Source of the DNA: UBA1081 sp964443825
GTDB lineage: Bacteria > Bacillota > Clostridia > Oscillospirales > Acutalibacteraceae
Direction of reading: 5' to 3'
DNA length: 64,000 nucleotides
Assembly (NCBI GenBank): GCA_964443825.1
Contig: CAYUEV010000002.1
Span: forward strand, 1 to 64,000
Shown: piece after piece, positions 17,244 through 26,020 of the stretch
Position numbering within the stretch: position 1 is the first letter of the stretch
Layout of the letters: every line of letters begins with the position of its first letter
Translations under genes and position numbers: made by a program
The notes under the pieces: generated by a model
The model's database searches: none
Seen by the model: the letters and a program-made list of their open reading frames with translations, nothing else
Told to the model about the DNA's origin: nothing

Positions 17244-18179
17244 ATGAACTCGAAAAAACTTGTCTCACTCTTTTTATCAATTTTAACGCTTTTTACCTCC
17301 GCGTCTTTTTATTGCTACGCGAAGAGTAGCGGCGTTACGGTTTCTTTCAGCGCGTTTGACGGAAGCGTTATAATGCCTAAAGAAGAAATTACGGTAAACG
17401 ACGGAATAGCGGAGGAATACGGTTACGCGAATCTTGAAAAAGATCACAACGGGGAATCGATTAACGGCATAACCGCTCTCGACGTGCTTACGGCGGCGCA
17501 CAAAACTTATTACGGCGACAAATTTACGAAAGAAACGTCAAGCGAGTATCTCGCGGTTGAAGACGGTCAAATAAAACTCGCGTTCGGAAAAAACGCGTTG
17601 TCGTCTGGGTTTGCCGTAAATAATAAATCCCCGCACGACGATATTTATCTTGAAGATCCAACGTGGGGTTCGTCTTACACGGGATATTCCATAAGCGAAG
17701 CGAGAATAGAAGACGGCGACTACATGGCGTACTTTTTCTACCAAGACAAAGACTTCTATTCCGATATGTACTCTTGGTTTACGTTCGAAAACGAAACTTT
17801 TAATTACGCGAGAGTTAAAAAAGGCAATTCTCTTACGCTTACCTTAAACGGATTTTCTATCGCCTGGTACGGCTGTTACAAAGAAGAAGATCAAAATATA
17901 ACCTCGCTTTCAGGCGTAGACGTATATTTAGTTGAAAATAACGAGTACACGCCCTTAGGGAAGACTGACGAAAAAGGGCAAATTACCGTAAAATTCGATA
18001 AAAAAGGCGATTTTAAAATAGTCGCATACGGCGAAACTTTAGACGAAAGCGAGATGGAAACTCCCGTTTGCGCTTCTTGGGGGCAAGTTAAAGTTCAGAA
18101 CGGACTTACTTACTTTTTTGGAAATATTATTGAATTTTTTAGAAAAATCATAACCGCTATAGGGAATCTTTTTAAATGA
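17244..18179 (+). CDS. Secreted DUF4430-like (transcobalamin-type) protein, candidate cobalamin binder
   Basis: 311 residues. A signal peptide (about 1-26, KLVSLFLSILTLFTSASFYCYA) is followed by a domain with VTVSFSAFDGSVIMPKEEI, ITALDVLTAAHKTYYG and SGFAVNNKSPHDD, a pattern I associate with DUF4430-type domains, which are related in fold to the C-terminal domain of transcobalamin/intrinsic factor. A second beta-rich part (about 205-280) looks like an Ig-type repeat with GVDVYLVENNEYTPLGKTDE. The protein ends with the amphipathic tail FFGNIIEFFRKIITAIGNLF. It is the first gene after the cobalamin riboswitch, with an AAAGGAGAAAC ribosome site. Cobalamin binding is inferred from fold relation and context. 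Confidence 0.7.
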   Translation: MNSKKLVSLFLSILTLFTSASFYCYAKSSGVTVSFSAFDGSVIMPKEEITVNDGIAEEYGYANLEKDHNGESINGITALDVLTAAHKTYYGDKFTKETSSEYLAVEDGQIKLAFGKNALSSGFAVNNKSPHDDIYLEDPTWGSSYTGYSISEARIEDGDYMAYFFYQDKDFYSDMYSWFTFENETFNYARVKKGNSLTLTLNGFSIAWYGCYKEEDQNITSLSGVDVYLVENNEYTPLGKTDEKGQITVKFDKKGDFKIVAYGETLDESEMETPVCASWGQVKVQNGLTYFFGNIIEFFRKIITAIGNLFK

Positions 18180-19456
18180 AAAATTTTAAAATTAAATTTA
18201 AATCGATTATATCGTTTATATTATGTCTTTCAATTTTATCGTTAAATTTTATTTTTGCGCAGGCGGACGATTTAGAAATTGTCTTACCCCTTAACTGGGC
18301 TTCTAAATTTGGCGAAACTTATCGCGACGCGCCTTCTCCTCCCGCGTACTCTGACGGATTTTTATACGTTATGAGCGGGAAAAACATTTTAAAATTAAAC
18401 GCAAACAGCGGCGAAACGGACGGTAAGGGCGAGATTTCTCGCCCCTGCTCTCTTGGGGTAGTACCGCCTACGGTCGAAAATAATACGGTGTTTTGCCCTT
18501 TAAGTAAAGGCGTGATCGAGGCTTTTAATAAAGATACTTTACAAAAACTTTGGACTTTTACAAACCCCTCGGGAGGCCAGGCTCTTACCGAAATCGTATT
18601 CTCGGAAAACTTAATTTACACGGGATTTTGGAACGACGAGGACGAGGACGGCTCTTTCGTGTGCCTGGACGCTTTAGACGGCTCTCTTAAATGGAAAATT
18701 GATAAAAAAGGCGGATTTTACTGGGCTACGGCGGCGGTTATCGGGGATTATCTTGTTTTTGGAAGCGACGACGGAACTGTATACGACGACAGGGATTCTA
18801 AAGTTTATTGCGTAAATAAATATACCGGGGAAATTTTAGATACCGCAAACGCTAAAGGCGATATTCGCGGCGGGATAGCATACAGCCCCGAAAACATGAA
18901 AGTTTATTTTGCCTCGAAAGCGGGGTATATTTATTCCTGCTCTTTTAACGACGGCGTTTTTGGCGATTTATCGTCGGCTTCTTTAGGAGGAGCTTCTACA
19001 AACAAGCCCGTAATTTCAAGCGGCAGAGTTTATATAGGAGTTGACGACGGAAATGGAAACGGCGGATTTAAAATATTTAATAAAGACGACCTTAATTTAT
19101 TATATAACGTTCCCGCGGGCGGCTATCCTCAAGGCGAAGGGCTTTTGATTAAAAACAAGGGCGAAACTTTATTGCTTTCGTGCCTTAACAATAAAAAGAG
19201 CGAACTCGTCCTTTTAAGAGATAATTTTAGCGATTCTCCCTCGCTTAATACGGTTTTCACTCCCCAGGGCGATATGCAAGGCTATACGGTGAGCCCTGTT
19301 TCATCGGGCGGCGGCTCTGTTTTCTATAAGAACGACGCGGGGTATATTTTTTCGATAAAAAACAGTTTTGCGAATAACGACTTTACGGATTTTATTCAAA
19401 AGTTATATGATATTGTATTCGTTCTACTCGATTTTTTAAACAGTATTTTTAAATGA
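18176..19456 (+). CDS. Secreted PQQ-like beta-propeller protein in the cobalamin operon
   Basis: 426 residues. A signal peptide covers about 1-32 (ending near IFAQA). Repeated propeller blades of the PQQ type follow: DGFLYVMSGKNILKLNANSG, NNTVFCPLSKGVIEAFNKDT, FVCLDALDGSLKWKIDKKGG and KVYCVNKYTGEILDTANAKG, each a strand-turn unit with D/N-G turns. No dehydrogenase active-site residues are obvious, so a binding role is more likely. The C-terminus is a hydrophobic helix ending DFLNSIFK. It overlaps both neighbours by 4 bp. By analogy with BtuG, a beta-propeller B12 binder of Bacteroidetes, it may capture cobalamin; that is inference. Confidence 0.7.
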   Translation: MKNFKIKFKSIISFILCLSILSLNFIFAQADDLEIVLPLNWASKFGETYRDAPSPPAYSDGFLYVMSGKNILKLNANSGETDGKGEISRPCSLGVVPPTVENNTVFCPLSKGVIEAFNKDTLQKLWTFTNPSGGQALTEIVFSENLIYTGFWNDEDEDGSFVCLDALDGSLKWKIDKKGGFYWATAAVIGDYLVFGSDDGTVYDDRDSKVYCVNKYTGEILDTANAKGDIRGGIAYSPENMKVYFASKAGYIYSCSFNDGVFGDLSSASLGGASTNKPVISSGRVYIGVDDGNGNGGFKIFNKDDLNLLYNVPAGGYPQGEGLLIKNKGETLLLSCLNNKKSELVLLRDNFSDSPSLNTVFTPQGDMQGYTVSPVSSGGGSVFYKNDAGYIFSIKNSFANNDFTDFIQKLYDIVFVLLDFLNSIFK

Positions 19457-20346
19457 AAACTTTTAAAGACTTACACCCCGTCACAAATTTCCTTTATTTT
19501 ATTTTAACGGCGGCATTTGGGATGATTTTTCGTCACCCGGCGCTACTGATTCTGTCGTTTTTATCGATTTCATTATATGATATTAAACTTATCAAAGAAA
19601 AATTCTTTAAAAACCTTTTTATTTTTATTATTCCGTTAACAATTTTTACGACTTTAATAAACGGTCTTACGGCGCATTACGGCGTGACTGAGCTTTTTAC
19701 TCTTCCCTCCGGCAATAAAGTATGTCTTGAGCCTATAGTTTTCGGGCTCATATTCGGCGCGTCGGTTTCAATTATCATTCTTCTTTTTTCGTGTTACAAT
19801 AATACAGTAGACTCCGGCAAACTTCTCTACTTAATAGGCGGAAAATTCCCTAAATTAGCTCTGATAATTACGACGGCGTTAAGATTTTTTCCGCTATATA
19901 AAGAAAAATTAAAAGAAATATCCGATTGCCAAAAGTGTTTCGGGACGTCCGTTTTCGACGGCAGCATTATAGAAAGAATAAAAAACGGTTTAAGGATTCT
20001 AAAATGTCTTTTTGGCTTTTCGCTCGAAAATTCAATAGATACCGCCGATTCTATGAGGAGCAGGGGCTATGGTCTTAAACCGAGGACAAATTACCATGAC
20101 TTTGTTTTTACTAAAGACGACATTTTTGTCACTGTTTTTATTATTATATCGTCTTTTATTTCCATTTTGGGGTCTGTTTTTGGGAAAACCAAAGCTTCAT
20201 ACAACCCTTTTATCAAAATCCCTAAAGTCGACTTTTTTAGCGTAATCATCTTTTTATTTTATGCTTTATTATGGCTCGCTCCTTTAATTTATGATATTTC
20301 CTATTTGATCAAATGGAAAACGGCGAATAAGAGAGCAAAACCTTAA
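19453..20346 (+). CDS. ECF transporter T component (EcfT)
   Basis: 297 residues with about five or six membrane helices. The cytoplasmic coupling region has RFFPLYKEKLKEISDCQKCF and ADSMRSRGYGL, the latter matching the A-R-G motif that docks onto the ATPases. EcfT couples ATP hydrolysis to toppling of the substrate-binding S component. It overlaps the upstream gene by 4 bp and is followed after 1 bp by the ATPase gene. Being encoded with its own S component suggests a dedicated (group I) system. Confidence 0.92.
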   Translation: MKTFKDLHPVTNFLYFILTAAFGMIFRHPALLILSFLSISLYDIKLIKEKFFKNLFIFIIPLTIFTTLINGLTAHYGVTELFTLPSGNKVCLEPIVFGLIFGASVSIIILLFSCYNNTVDSGKLLYLIGGKFPKLALIITTALRFFPLYKEKLKEISDCQKCFGTSVFDGSIIERIKNGLRILKCLFGFSLENSIDTADSMRSRGYGLKPRTNYHDFVFTKDDIFVTVFIIISSFISILGSVFGKTKASYNPFIKIPKVDFFSVIIFLFYALLWLAPLIYDISYLIKWKTANKRAKP

Positions 20347-20347
20347 A

Positions 20348-21946
20348 ATGAAAAATATAACGATTAAAAATTTTTCTTTTTCCTATGGCGATTCGGAAAA
20401 ATCTGTTTTAAAAGATATTTCGATAAGTATTAACGAAGGCGAGTTTATAATTATCTTGGGCAAAAGCGGCTCGGGAAAAACTACTCTTTTAAGACATATG
20501 AAGCCCTCTCTCGCGCCTTACGGCAGGAAGATGGGCGAAATTTTGTTGGGTAACAAAGATATTTTTTCTGTTTCTAAAAGAGACGAGGCTAAAAACATAG
20601 GCTTCATTATGCAAAACCCCGACAACCAAATAGTCGCTGATAAAGTGTTAAATGAAATATCGTTTACACTCGAAAATTTAGGCGAGGACAGCTCTTCGAT
20701 AAGGCGAAAAACTGTCGAAACAGCCGAATATTTCGGTCTTTCGGGGATGTTAAATAAAAATGTAAACGAATTATCCGACGGTCAAAAACAGCTCTTGTGC
20801 CTTGCGTCCGTTATGGCGTCGTCGCCGGAAATCCTTATTCTTGACGAGCCGTGCTCAAGATTAGACCCCGGAAGCGCCACAAAGTTTTTTGACGAATTAG
20901 TAAGACTTAATAAAGATTTTGGCGTTATGGTAATCATTACAGAGCATAATATCGATAAAATTTTTGAGGCTGCTGATAAAATAATCTTAATGGACGACGG
21001 AAAAATTCTGTTTTGTAAAACTCCATATGATATATGCAATAATGATGATTACCAAAAAATTGATAATATCGTCCCGTCTTATGTTTCGGTTTATTTAAAT
21101 TCTCCTTATAAAAAAAGCGCCTGCCCGTTAAATATAAAAGAAGGCAGATTATTTTTAAAAAACGCTTTAAATAATCCCGAATACAAAAATGTAAATTCCG
21201 ACATGATCGAAAAAAGCGAAATTTCCTTGGAGCTTTCGGATATTTCCGTAAAATTCTCAAAAGACGGCGGCTTTGTCTTAAATAATTTAAACGCGTCTTT
21301 TAATAAAGGCTCTGTAACGTCCGTTCTCGGCGGGAACGGTTCGGGAAAAACCACTCTTTTAAAAGTAATCGCTAAAATTATAAAACCTGCGTCCGGGAAA
21401 GTTAAAATAAGAGATAAAAATTCTAAAGTCGGGTATCTTCCGGCGGAACCCATTTATTGTTTTACCGAAAAAACAGTAAAAGACGATTTAAAAACGATTT
21501 CAGGCGATTTCACCGCAATCGCCGAAATTTGCGAAATTAAAAATATATTAAACTCTCACCCAAACGACATAAGCGGCGGGGAGTTAGAGAGGGCGGCTTT
21601 GGCGAAGGTTCTTTTAACAAATCCCAATATTATTCTACTTGACGAGCCTACCAAGGGTTTGGATGTAAATTTTAAAGAAAAATTCGGGGAAATAATCAGA
21701 AAATTGTCAAGAGCGGGCAAAACCATAATTATCGTAACTCACGATATTGAGTTTTCGGCGGTTTACTCCGATTATTGTATGTTTTTGGGGAACGGGAAAA
21801 TAGTATCTAAAAACGAAAGGCACGATTTTTTTTCATCCAATAATTTTTACACGACATCCGCGAGAAAGTTATCTAAAGGCATATTTGATAACGCCATAAC
21901 TACTATGGAGGTAATAGATCTTTGCGAAAAAAATCTGAAATCGTAA
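20348..21946 (+). CDS. ECF transporter ATPase, fused A-A' (two ABC domains)
   Basis: 532 residues with two complete ABC domains. Domain 1 has Walker A GKSGSGKTT (about 38-46), signature LSDGQ and Walker B ILILDEP. Domain 2 begins near 290 and has Walker A GGNGSGKTT, signature SGGELE and Walker B IILLDEP. EcfA and EcfA' are thus joined in one chain, so the fusion supplies the whole motor for EcfT. The S-component gene starts within its 3' end (25-bp overlap). Confidence 0.95.
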   Translation: MKNITIKNFSFSYGDSEKSVLKDISISINEGEFIIILGKSGSGKTTLLRHMKPSLAPYGRKMGEILLGNKDIFSVSKRDEAKNIGFIMQNPDNQIVADKVLNEISFTLENLGEDSSSIRRKTVETAEYFGLSGMLNKNVNELSDGQKQLLCLASVMASSPEILILDEPCSRLDPGSATKFFDELVRLNKDFGVMVIITEHNIDKIFEAADKIILMDDGKILFCKTPYDICNNDDYQKIDNIVPSYVSVYLNSPYKKSACPLNIKEGRLFLKNALNNPEYKNVNSDMIEKSEISLELSDISVKFSKDGGFVLNNLNASFNKGSVTSVLGGNGSGKTTLLKVIAKIIKPASGKVKIRDKNSKVGYLPAEPIYCFTEKTVKDDLKTISGDFTAIAEICEIKNILNSHPNDISGGELERAALAKVLLTNPNIILLDEPTKGLDVNFKEKFGEIIRKLSRAGKTIIIVTHDIEFSAVYSDYCMFLGNGKIVSKNERHDFFSSNNFYTTSARKLSKGIFDNAITTMEVIDLCEKNLKS

Positions 21947-22617
21947 ATATTATTATACTCTTTTCGTCAATTCCTCTCGTATTGATATGGTCTTTTTTAT
22001 CGGGCGGGAAAGGGTACTATATATTAAGCGCCGCGATAATAATTCTCTCTATGACGCCGTTTTTTATATCATTCGAAAGAAAAAACACAAAAACAAGAGA
22101 ACTTACCGCGATAGCCGCGCTTACGGCTCTATCGGTCGCGAGCAGAGCCGCGTTTTATATGCTGCCGGAAATAAAACCCATAGCGTCAATAGTAATAGCG
22201 ACGGGGACGGGATTCGGTTACGAAACGGGCTTTTTAGTCGGCGCTCTTTCAATGTTTTTATCAAATATAATATTCGGTCAAGGCCTTTGGACGCCTTTTC
22301 AAATGCTTGGTCTTGGCATGACGGGTCTTATATGCGGAATGATTTTCTCAAATAAAAAAATAAACAGGTGGATTTTAAGTTTATTAGGCGGCTTAATTAC
22401 GTTTCTTGTTTACGGCATAATCGCCGACACAAGTTCCGTTTTTATGCTCTCCGCCGATTTTAATATAAAATCCGTTCTTACCGTGTATTTATCGGGCGCT
22501 CCGTTAAACTTAACTTTCGCCGTTACGACTGCGGTGTGTTTAATTCTCTTTGGAAAACCTTTAATAGAAACGCTTTTAAGATTAAAAACAAAGTACGGCA
22601 TATTCTGTAAGGAGTAG
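21922..22617 (+). CDS. ECF transporter S component, predicted cobalamin-specific
   Basis: 231 residues from a TTG at 21922 with the ribosome site GGAGGTAA. About seven membrane spans are seen: two N-terminal spans followed by an S-component core. Motifs are TRELTAIAALTALSVASRAAF, IKPIASIVIATGTGFGYETG and IIFGQGLWTPFQMLGLGMTG. The last is typical of a group of ECF S proteins found with cobalamin-regulated genes. It should bind the vitamin in the membrane and hand it over through EcfT/EcfA. Specificity rests on the riboswitch and neighbours, not on known binding residues. Confidence 0.85.
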   Translation: MRKKSEIVNIIILFSSIPLVLIWSFLSGGKGYYILSAAIIILSMTPFFISFERKNTKTRELTAIAALTALSVASRAAFYMLPEIKPIASIVIATGTGFGYETGFLVGALSMFLSNIIFGQGLWTPFQMLGLGMTGLICGMIFSNKKINRWILSLLGGLITFLVYGIIADTSSVFMLSADFNIKSVLTVYLSGAPLNLTFAVTTAVCLILFGKPLIETLLRLKTKYGIFCKE

Positions 22618-22620
22618 AAA

Positions 22621-23457
22621 ATGAAAAAATTTATTATTTTTGCGCTTATTCTATCGCTCATATTCTTGTCGTCCTGCGGAAAATCTTTAGAATCTGATTT
22701 AACCGAGGCTAACTCCGACGCGACTGTAATTTATGACGAAACCGAAACATTTACGAAAGAAACCGAAAGCCCGTTATCTTCAGACGAAACTAAAACCGAA
22801 ACTCATAATAATGAAACAACCGAAACGAAACCTTCCCAAAAGCCGACGGAAAATAATAAGAACACAGAGGCGAACGCCGAAAAGCGGACTGAAAAACAAA
22901 CCGAAAAACAGGCTGAAAATGTAGCTGAAAGACCGACCGAAAAGAAAACCGAAAAACAAACTGAAAGATCAACTGAAAGATTAACCGAAAATCCGACTGA
23001 AAAAGTTGTCGAAAAGTCAACCGAAAAAAGAACGGAAAAGCAAAATGAAAAAAGAACCGGGCAAAATGTTACAAAGCCGCCTGAGGCTTGTGTTTCTCTT
23101 ACTATAACTTGCGTCGATATCCTTGACCATATGGACGAGTTAGAAGAGGGCAAAGAGTATTTTGTTCCGTCTGACGGAGTAATTTTCAGTTCTTCTTCCG
23201 TATCTTTAAAAGAAGACGAAACGGTATTTGACGTGCTTAAAAGAATTTGCTCTCAAAACAATATTCAGCTTGAGTACTCGTATTCCGGCGCTTTCGGCTC
23301 GTACTATATCGAAGGTATAAATCAGATTTACGAAAAAGACGCGGGTTCTCTTTCCGGCTGGAATTACTATGTAAACGGGGAATATCCAAGCGTCGGCTGT
23401 TCTTCTTACAAACTAAAAGACGGCGATTCGGTTCAATTTGTTTATACCGTGGAATAA
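22621..23457 (+). CDS. DUF4430 lipoprotein with Thr-Glu-Lys repeat stalk, candidate cobalamin receptor
   Basis: 278 residues. The lipoprotein signal is LSLIFLSSCGK (lipid-modified Cys about residue 19). Residues about 25-155 are a low-complexity stalk of four-residue units such as TEKQ, TERS and TEKR. The C-terminal domain (about 160-278) has ETVFDVLKRICSQNNIQLEY, GSLSGWNYYVNGEYPSVGCS and LKDGDSVQFVYT, matching DUF4430, whose fold is close to the beta-domain of transcobalamin/intrinsic factor. The stalk would hold this domain beyond the peptidoglycan. It is the last gene of the riboswitch operon. Its final codons are duplicated 4380 bp downstream. Confidence 0.85.
   Translation: MKKFIIFALILSLIFLSSCGKSLESDLTEANSDATVIYDETETFTKETESPLSSDETKTETHNNETTETKPSQKPTENNKNTEANAEKRTEKQTEKQAENVAERPTEKKTEKQTERSTERLTENPTEKVVEKSTEKRTEKQNEKRTGQNVTKPPEACVSLTITCVDILDHMDELEEGKEYFVPSDGVIFSSSSVSLKEDETVFDVLKRICSQNNIQLEYSYSGAFGSYYIEGINQIYEKDAGSLSGWNYYVNGEYPSVGCSSYKLKDGDSVQFVYTVE
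22860..23065 (+). repeat. Degenerate 12-bp tandem repeat encoding the TEKx stalk
   Basis: About seventeen units of roughly 12 bp (ACCGAAAAGCAA-like) encode TEK/TER-x tetrapeptides inside the DUF4430 lipoprotein gene. Shadow frames here are open because of this periodicity. Confidence 0.8.
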
Positions 23458-23470
23458 CGCTTGATAATTT
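23430..23470 (+). repeat. Left 41-bp direct repeat of the GPH/GH30 island
   Basis: This copy starts GGTTCAATTTGTTTATACCG and runs across the end of the DUF4430 gene into the following TTGATA. The right copy at 27810-27850 matches 38 of 41 positions, the two differing at T-A-CC/AT and at TTGATA/TTGACA. Offset is exactly 4380 bp. Confidence 0.92.
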
Positions 23471-23510
23471 ATATATAGCGCGTTATACCCCGCGTTTGCC
23501 GCTTTAAGAT

Positions 23511-23537
23511 CGAAAAAGGAGCCGTAATCGGCTCCTT
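23511..23537 (-). terminator. Intrinsic terminator after the GPH transporter
   Basis: The 9-bp stem AAGGAGCCG/CGGCTCCTT (23516-23524 with 23529-23537) with a 4-nt loop is followed on the minus strand by T5. It may also stop plus-strand transcripts of the B12 operon. Confidence 0.8.
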
Positions 23538-23651
23538 ATTTGATACGATCTTTTCGGAAGTAAGAATCCTCTTCCGTATGATTCTAAGCGGGATCGGCGC
23601 AATTAAGCCGCGTCCTTACGAATAATATAGATGTTCGGGCGCCGCGCTCTA

Positions 23652-25955
23652 TTAAGTATTGACGTCCTTTTTTTCAAGTCGCTCTTTTGCCTCTTGGTAA
23701 AGAGAGGCGATTTCGTCAAGACGTCTGTAATTTTCCATCTGAATAAGCGTTTTCTTTGCGTCAAGATAAGGTTTTGCCGCGCGGTAGTAGACAGAGTTTT
23801 TGTTTGTTGCCTCTTTGATTTTCTCTTTTATTTTTTCTCTTCTAAGCTGAAGACTCTTAACCTGCTTTTTAAGCTCCGCCGCCTCCTGCTTGTTTTTGCT
23901 TTCACGGGCGATTTTAAGGGAATTCAGCGTTTCGTGGAGTTTAAGCTCGTTTTCGTCCTCCGCCCTGAATAAAGCGTCAAAAACGGAACTGTCGAATTCT
24001 TCAATGCCGTTCGGAAAGTACTTTTTCATTGCTTTTTCGGCAGCTTTAAAGGCGGAGACCTGCATAATCGCGTTTTTCCTGCTTTCTTTTTCCTGCTTGG
24101 TTCCTTTGGGCATTGCTTTCGCCTGCTTTTTGGTGAGGGTAGACGTCGATAAAAAGCTGTTCAGTCCTGCGGCGCAGAGTTTTTCCGCGTTTTTAATCTC
24201 CGCAATGCCGGAGGGCGTCTCAAAGCGGTTCAGTTCCTGCATAACAACATTTGCAATCTCAATTTTTTCGTTTTCCTCAAGCAGACTTTTATAGTTTGCC
24301 TTTGCTGATTTAACCGCGTCCTTGCCGCCCGATTTTTTCGCTTTTTTGATTTCGTCCGTGCTCACTTCATTGAGCGGTTTGTCCGCATATTCTTTAGCCT
24401 CTCTGATGATATCAAACGTCTCAACCAAGGCTTTGTCCGATAACACGTTGTTGCCGTAATCCTCAAACAGGGCGCGTATTTTAAGCACATTCACCATTGC
24501 CTTTTGTTTTGTTTCCGTCAAGTCATAAAAGAAAAACGGAATTACGTTCAGGATTGCGCCCACTACGGAGGCAATAATCAAAACAGAACTTATTTTAACA
24601 AAATAATCCCTGTTGTAAAGCACGTCGTAAACGTTCGAGCCGTCGTATCCGAGCGAAAGCGCGACCGCTTTATTGAGCCCCGCTCTTTCATAAAGCATGG
24701 GAAGAACAGAGCTTGTTGCAAGCGTTACAACGTTGCCGATAAGTCCCACCGCGGCGAACATACCGTCTATTCTTTCACCCGTAACATATTGCTGATAATC
24801 CCTTATATCCGCCTGAATGCTTGGATTCAAAAGGTGACCGAGCGACGTTATAAGCGTGTTTACAAACGTGCACACGAGCAAAAGCCAGATTATGCTCGGT
24901 CTTCCCGTCATTCTCACAATCGGCAGCATAAGCGCAATGAAAAAGATGTTAAAAATATTCGTGAAAACAAGTATTTTCTTTTTCCCGTATTTTCTTATAA
25001 AGAACGGCGCGATAACATTCGGCCAGAATGAGGCGTTGCCCGCGATCGCGGTTATGAGAGAGTATTGAGCGGGCGAGCACGCCGCCTGATAGTTGTACAT
25101 CCAGCCGAGTATGCTGCTGAACGCGTTTTCCAGAAATCCGAGCCAGCCCGCGAGAGAAATAATCCAGAAATATTTGTTTTTTGCAATCGCCTTGCACGCG
25201 TCTGAAAACTTCATCTGAATAACGTGCGTTTTCGCTTGAACGATTTTTTCACGGGTATTGATATATGCGGGCAGGGATATCAAAAAAGCGCCCGTGAGCA
25301 TTGCGGGAAAGAGTACGCGGTAAACTTTAAGGTTGTAAAGCGTGTTTTCACCCGTAATCGCCCTCGCGACAAGGGGAAGAAAAATGTTTGCGATAGACGG
25401 CGAGATGTTTTCAACAATATAGCGTATCGATAAAACGTCGGAGCGCTCTATGCTGTTCGGCGACAGTACGTTTATCAGACTGTCGTAAGAATCCGTATAA
25501 AAATAGAAGAAAAACTGAAAGCCTATGTTAAAAGCAAGCACAACCGCGCATTTCCAGAAAAGGCTCATGCTTTCATATGGCATAACAATAAAGCCTATAC
25601 CTAGGAGCGTGGTGGGAATTCCCATCGTTATGAGGTATGGTCTGTATTTACCTTTCATTGAGCGGGAATTGTCTATAATTTTTGCGCGAAGCGCCGTAAG
25701 CGGAAAGCCCGAAATCACGCTGATTATGTATATAACATACATTGCAGAGGGGCTTATTCCTATTGTGTTGCCTATAAGCGTGTTGCCGATGGATATAATC
25801 ATCTGGCTCACGCAGTAGTTTATCAGCCTTACGCCTATGCCGCCGAAAGAAAGCGACGCTATTTCCCTGAAACACATATATCGCCCCTTTGGAGGCGTTC
25901 TCCAGTAAAGTTTCAGATTTTTGATTAAAGCGGCGGCGGATTCCTTTATTTTCAC
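23652..25955 (-). CDS. GPH-family (MelB-like) glycoside transporter with long cytoplasmic extension
   Basis: 767 residues, against about 450-500 for usual family members. Residues about 25-490 form the twelve-span transporter; FQFFFYFYTDSYDSLINVL and NIFLPLVARAITGEN fit glycoside-pentoside-hexuronide:cation symporters. The last 270 residues are soluble, rich in Lys, Glu and Ala, with heptad-like stretches such as KKQVKSLQLRREKIKEKIKE, and should lie in the cytoplasm. The start has an AAAGGGGAAA ribosome site. It lies 65 bp downstream of the GH30 gene and is likely co-transcribed with it, importing the sugars that enzyme acts on. Confidence 0.88.
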   Translation of the reverse strand: MKIKESAAALIKNLKLYWRTPPKGRYMCFREIASLSFGGIGVRLINYCVSQMIISIGNTLIGNTIGISPSAMYVIYIISVISGFPLTALRAKIIDNSRSMKGKYRPYLITMGIPTTLLGIGFIVMPYESMSLFWKCAVVLAFNIGFQFFFYFYTDSYDSLINVLSPNSIERSDVLSIRYIVENISPSIANIFLPLVARAITGENTLYNLKVYRVLFPAMLTGAFLISLPAYINTREKIVQAKTHVIQMKFSDACKAIAKNKYFWIISLAGWLGFLENAFSSILGWMYNYQAACSPAQYSLITAIAGNASFWPNVIAPFFIRKYGKKKILVFTNIFNIFFIALMLPIVRMTGRPSIIWLLLVCTFVNTLITSLGHLLNPSIQADIRDYQQYVTGERIDGMFAAVGLIGNVVTLATSSVLPMLYERAGLNKAVALSLGYDGSNVYDVLYNRDYFVKISSVLIIASVVGAILNVIPFFFYDLTETKQKAMVNVLKIRALFEDYGNNVLSDKALVETFDIIREAKEYADKPLNEVSTDEIKKAKKSGGKDAVKSAKANYKSLLEENEKIEIANVVMQELNRFETPSGIAEIKNAEKLCAAGLNSFLSTSTLTKKQAKAMPKGTKQEKESRKNAIMQVSAFKAAEKAMKKYFPNGIEEFDSSVFDALFRAEDENELKLHETLNSLKIARESKNKQEAAELKKQVKSLQLRREKIKEKIKEATNKNSVYYRAAKPYLDAKKTLIQMENYRRLDEIASLYQEAKERLEKKDVNT

Positions 25956-26020
25956 ATCAATTTCCCCTTTTTATCTTGTTTTTCAGCGCTAAAAGGCTCT
26001 ACGCTTTTCAAAAATTACGA

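Noticed and set aside
22860..23065. Short-period repeats considered as a CRISPR-like array
   Set aside because: Units are contiguous 12-bp codon repeats without spacers and are in frame with the lipoprotein gene.
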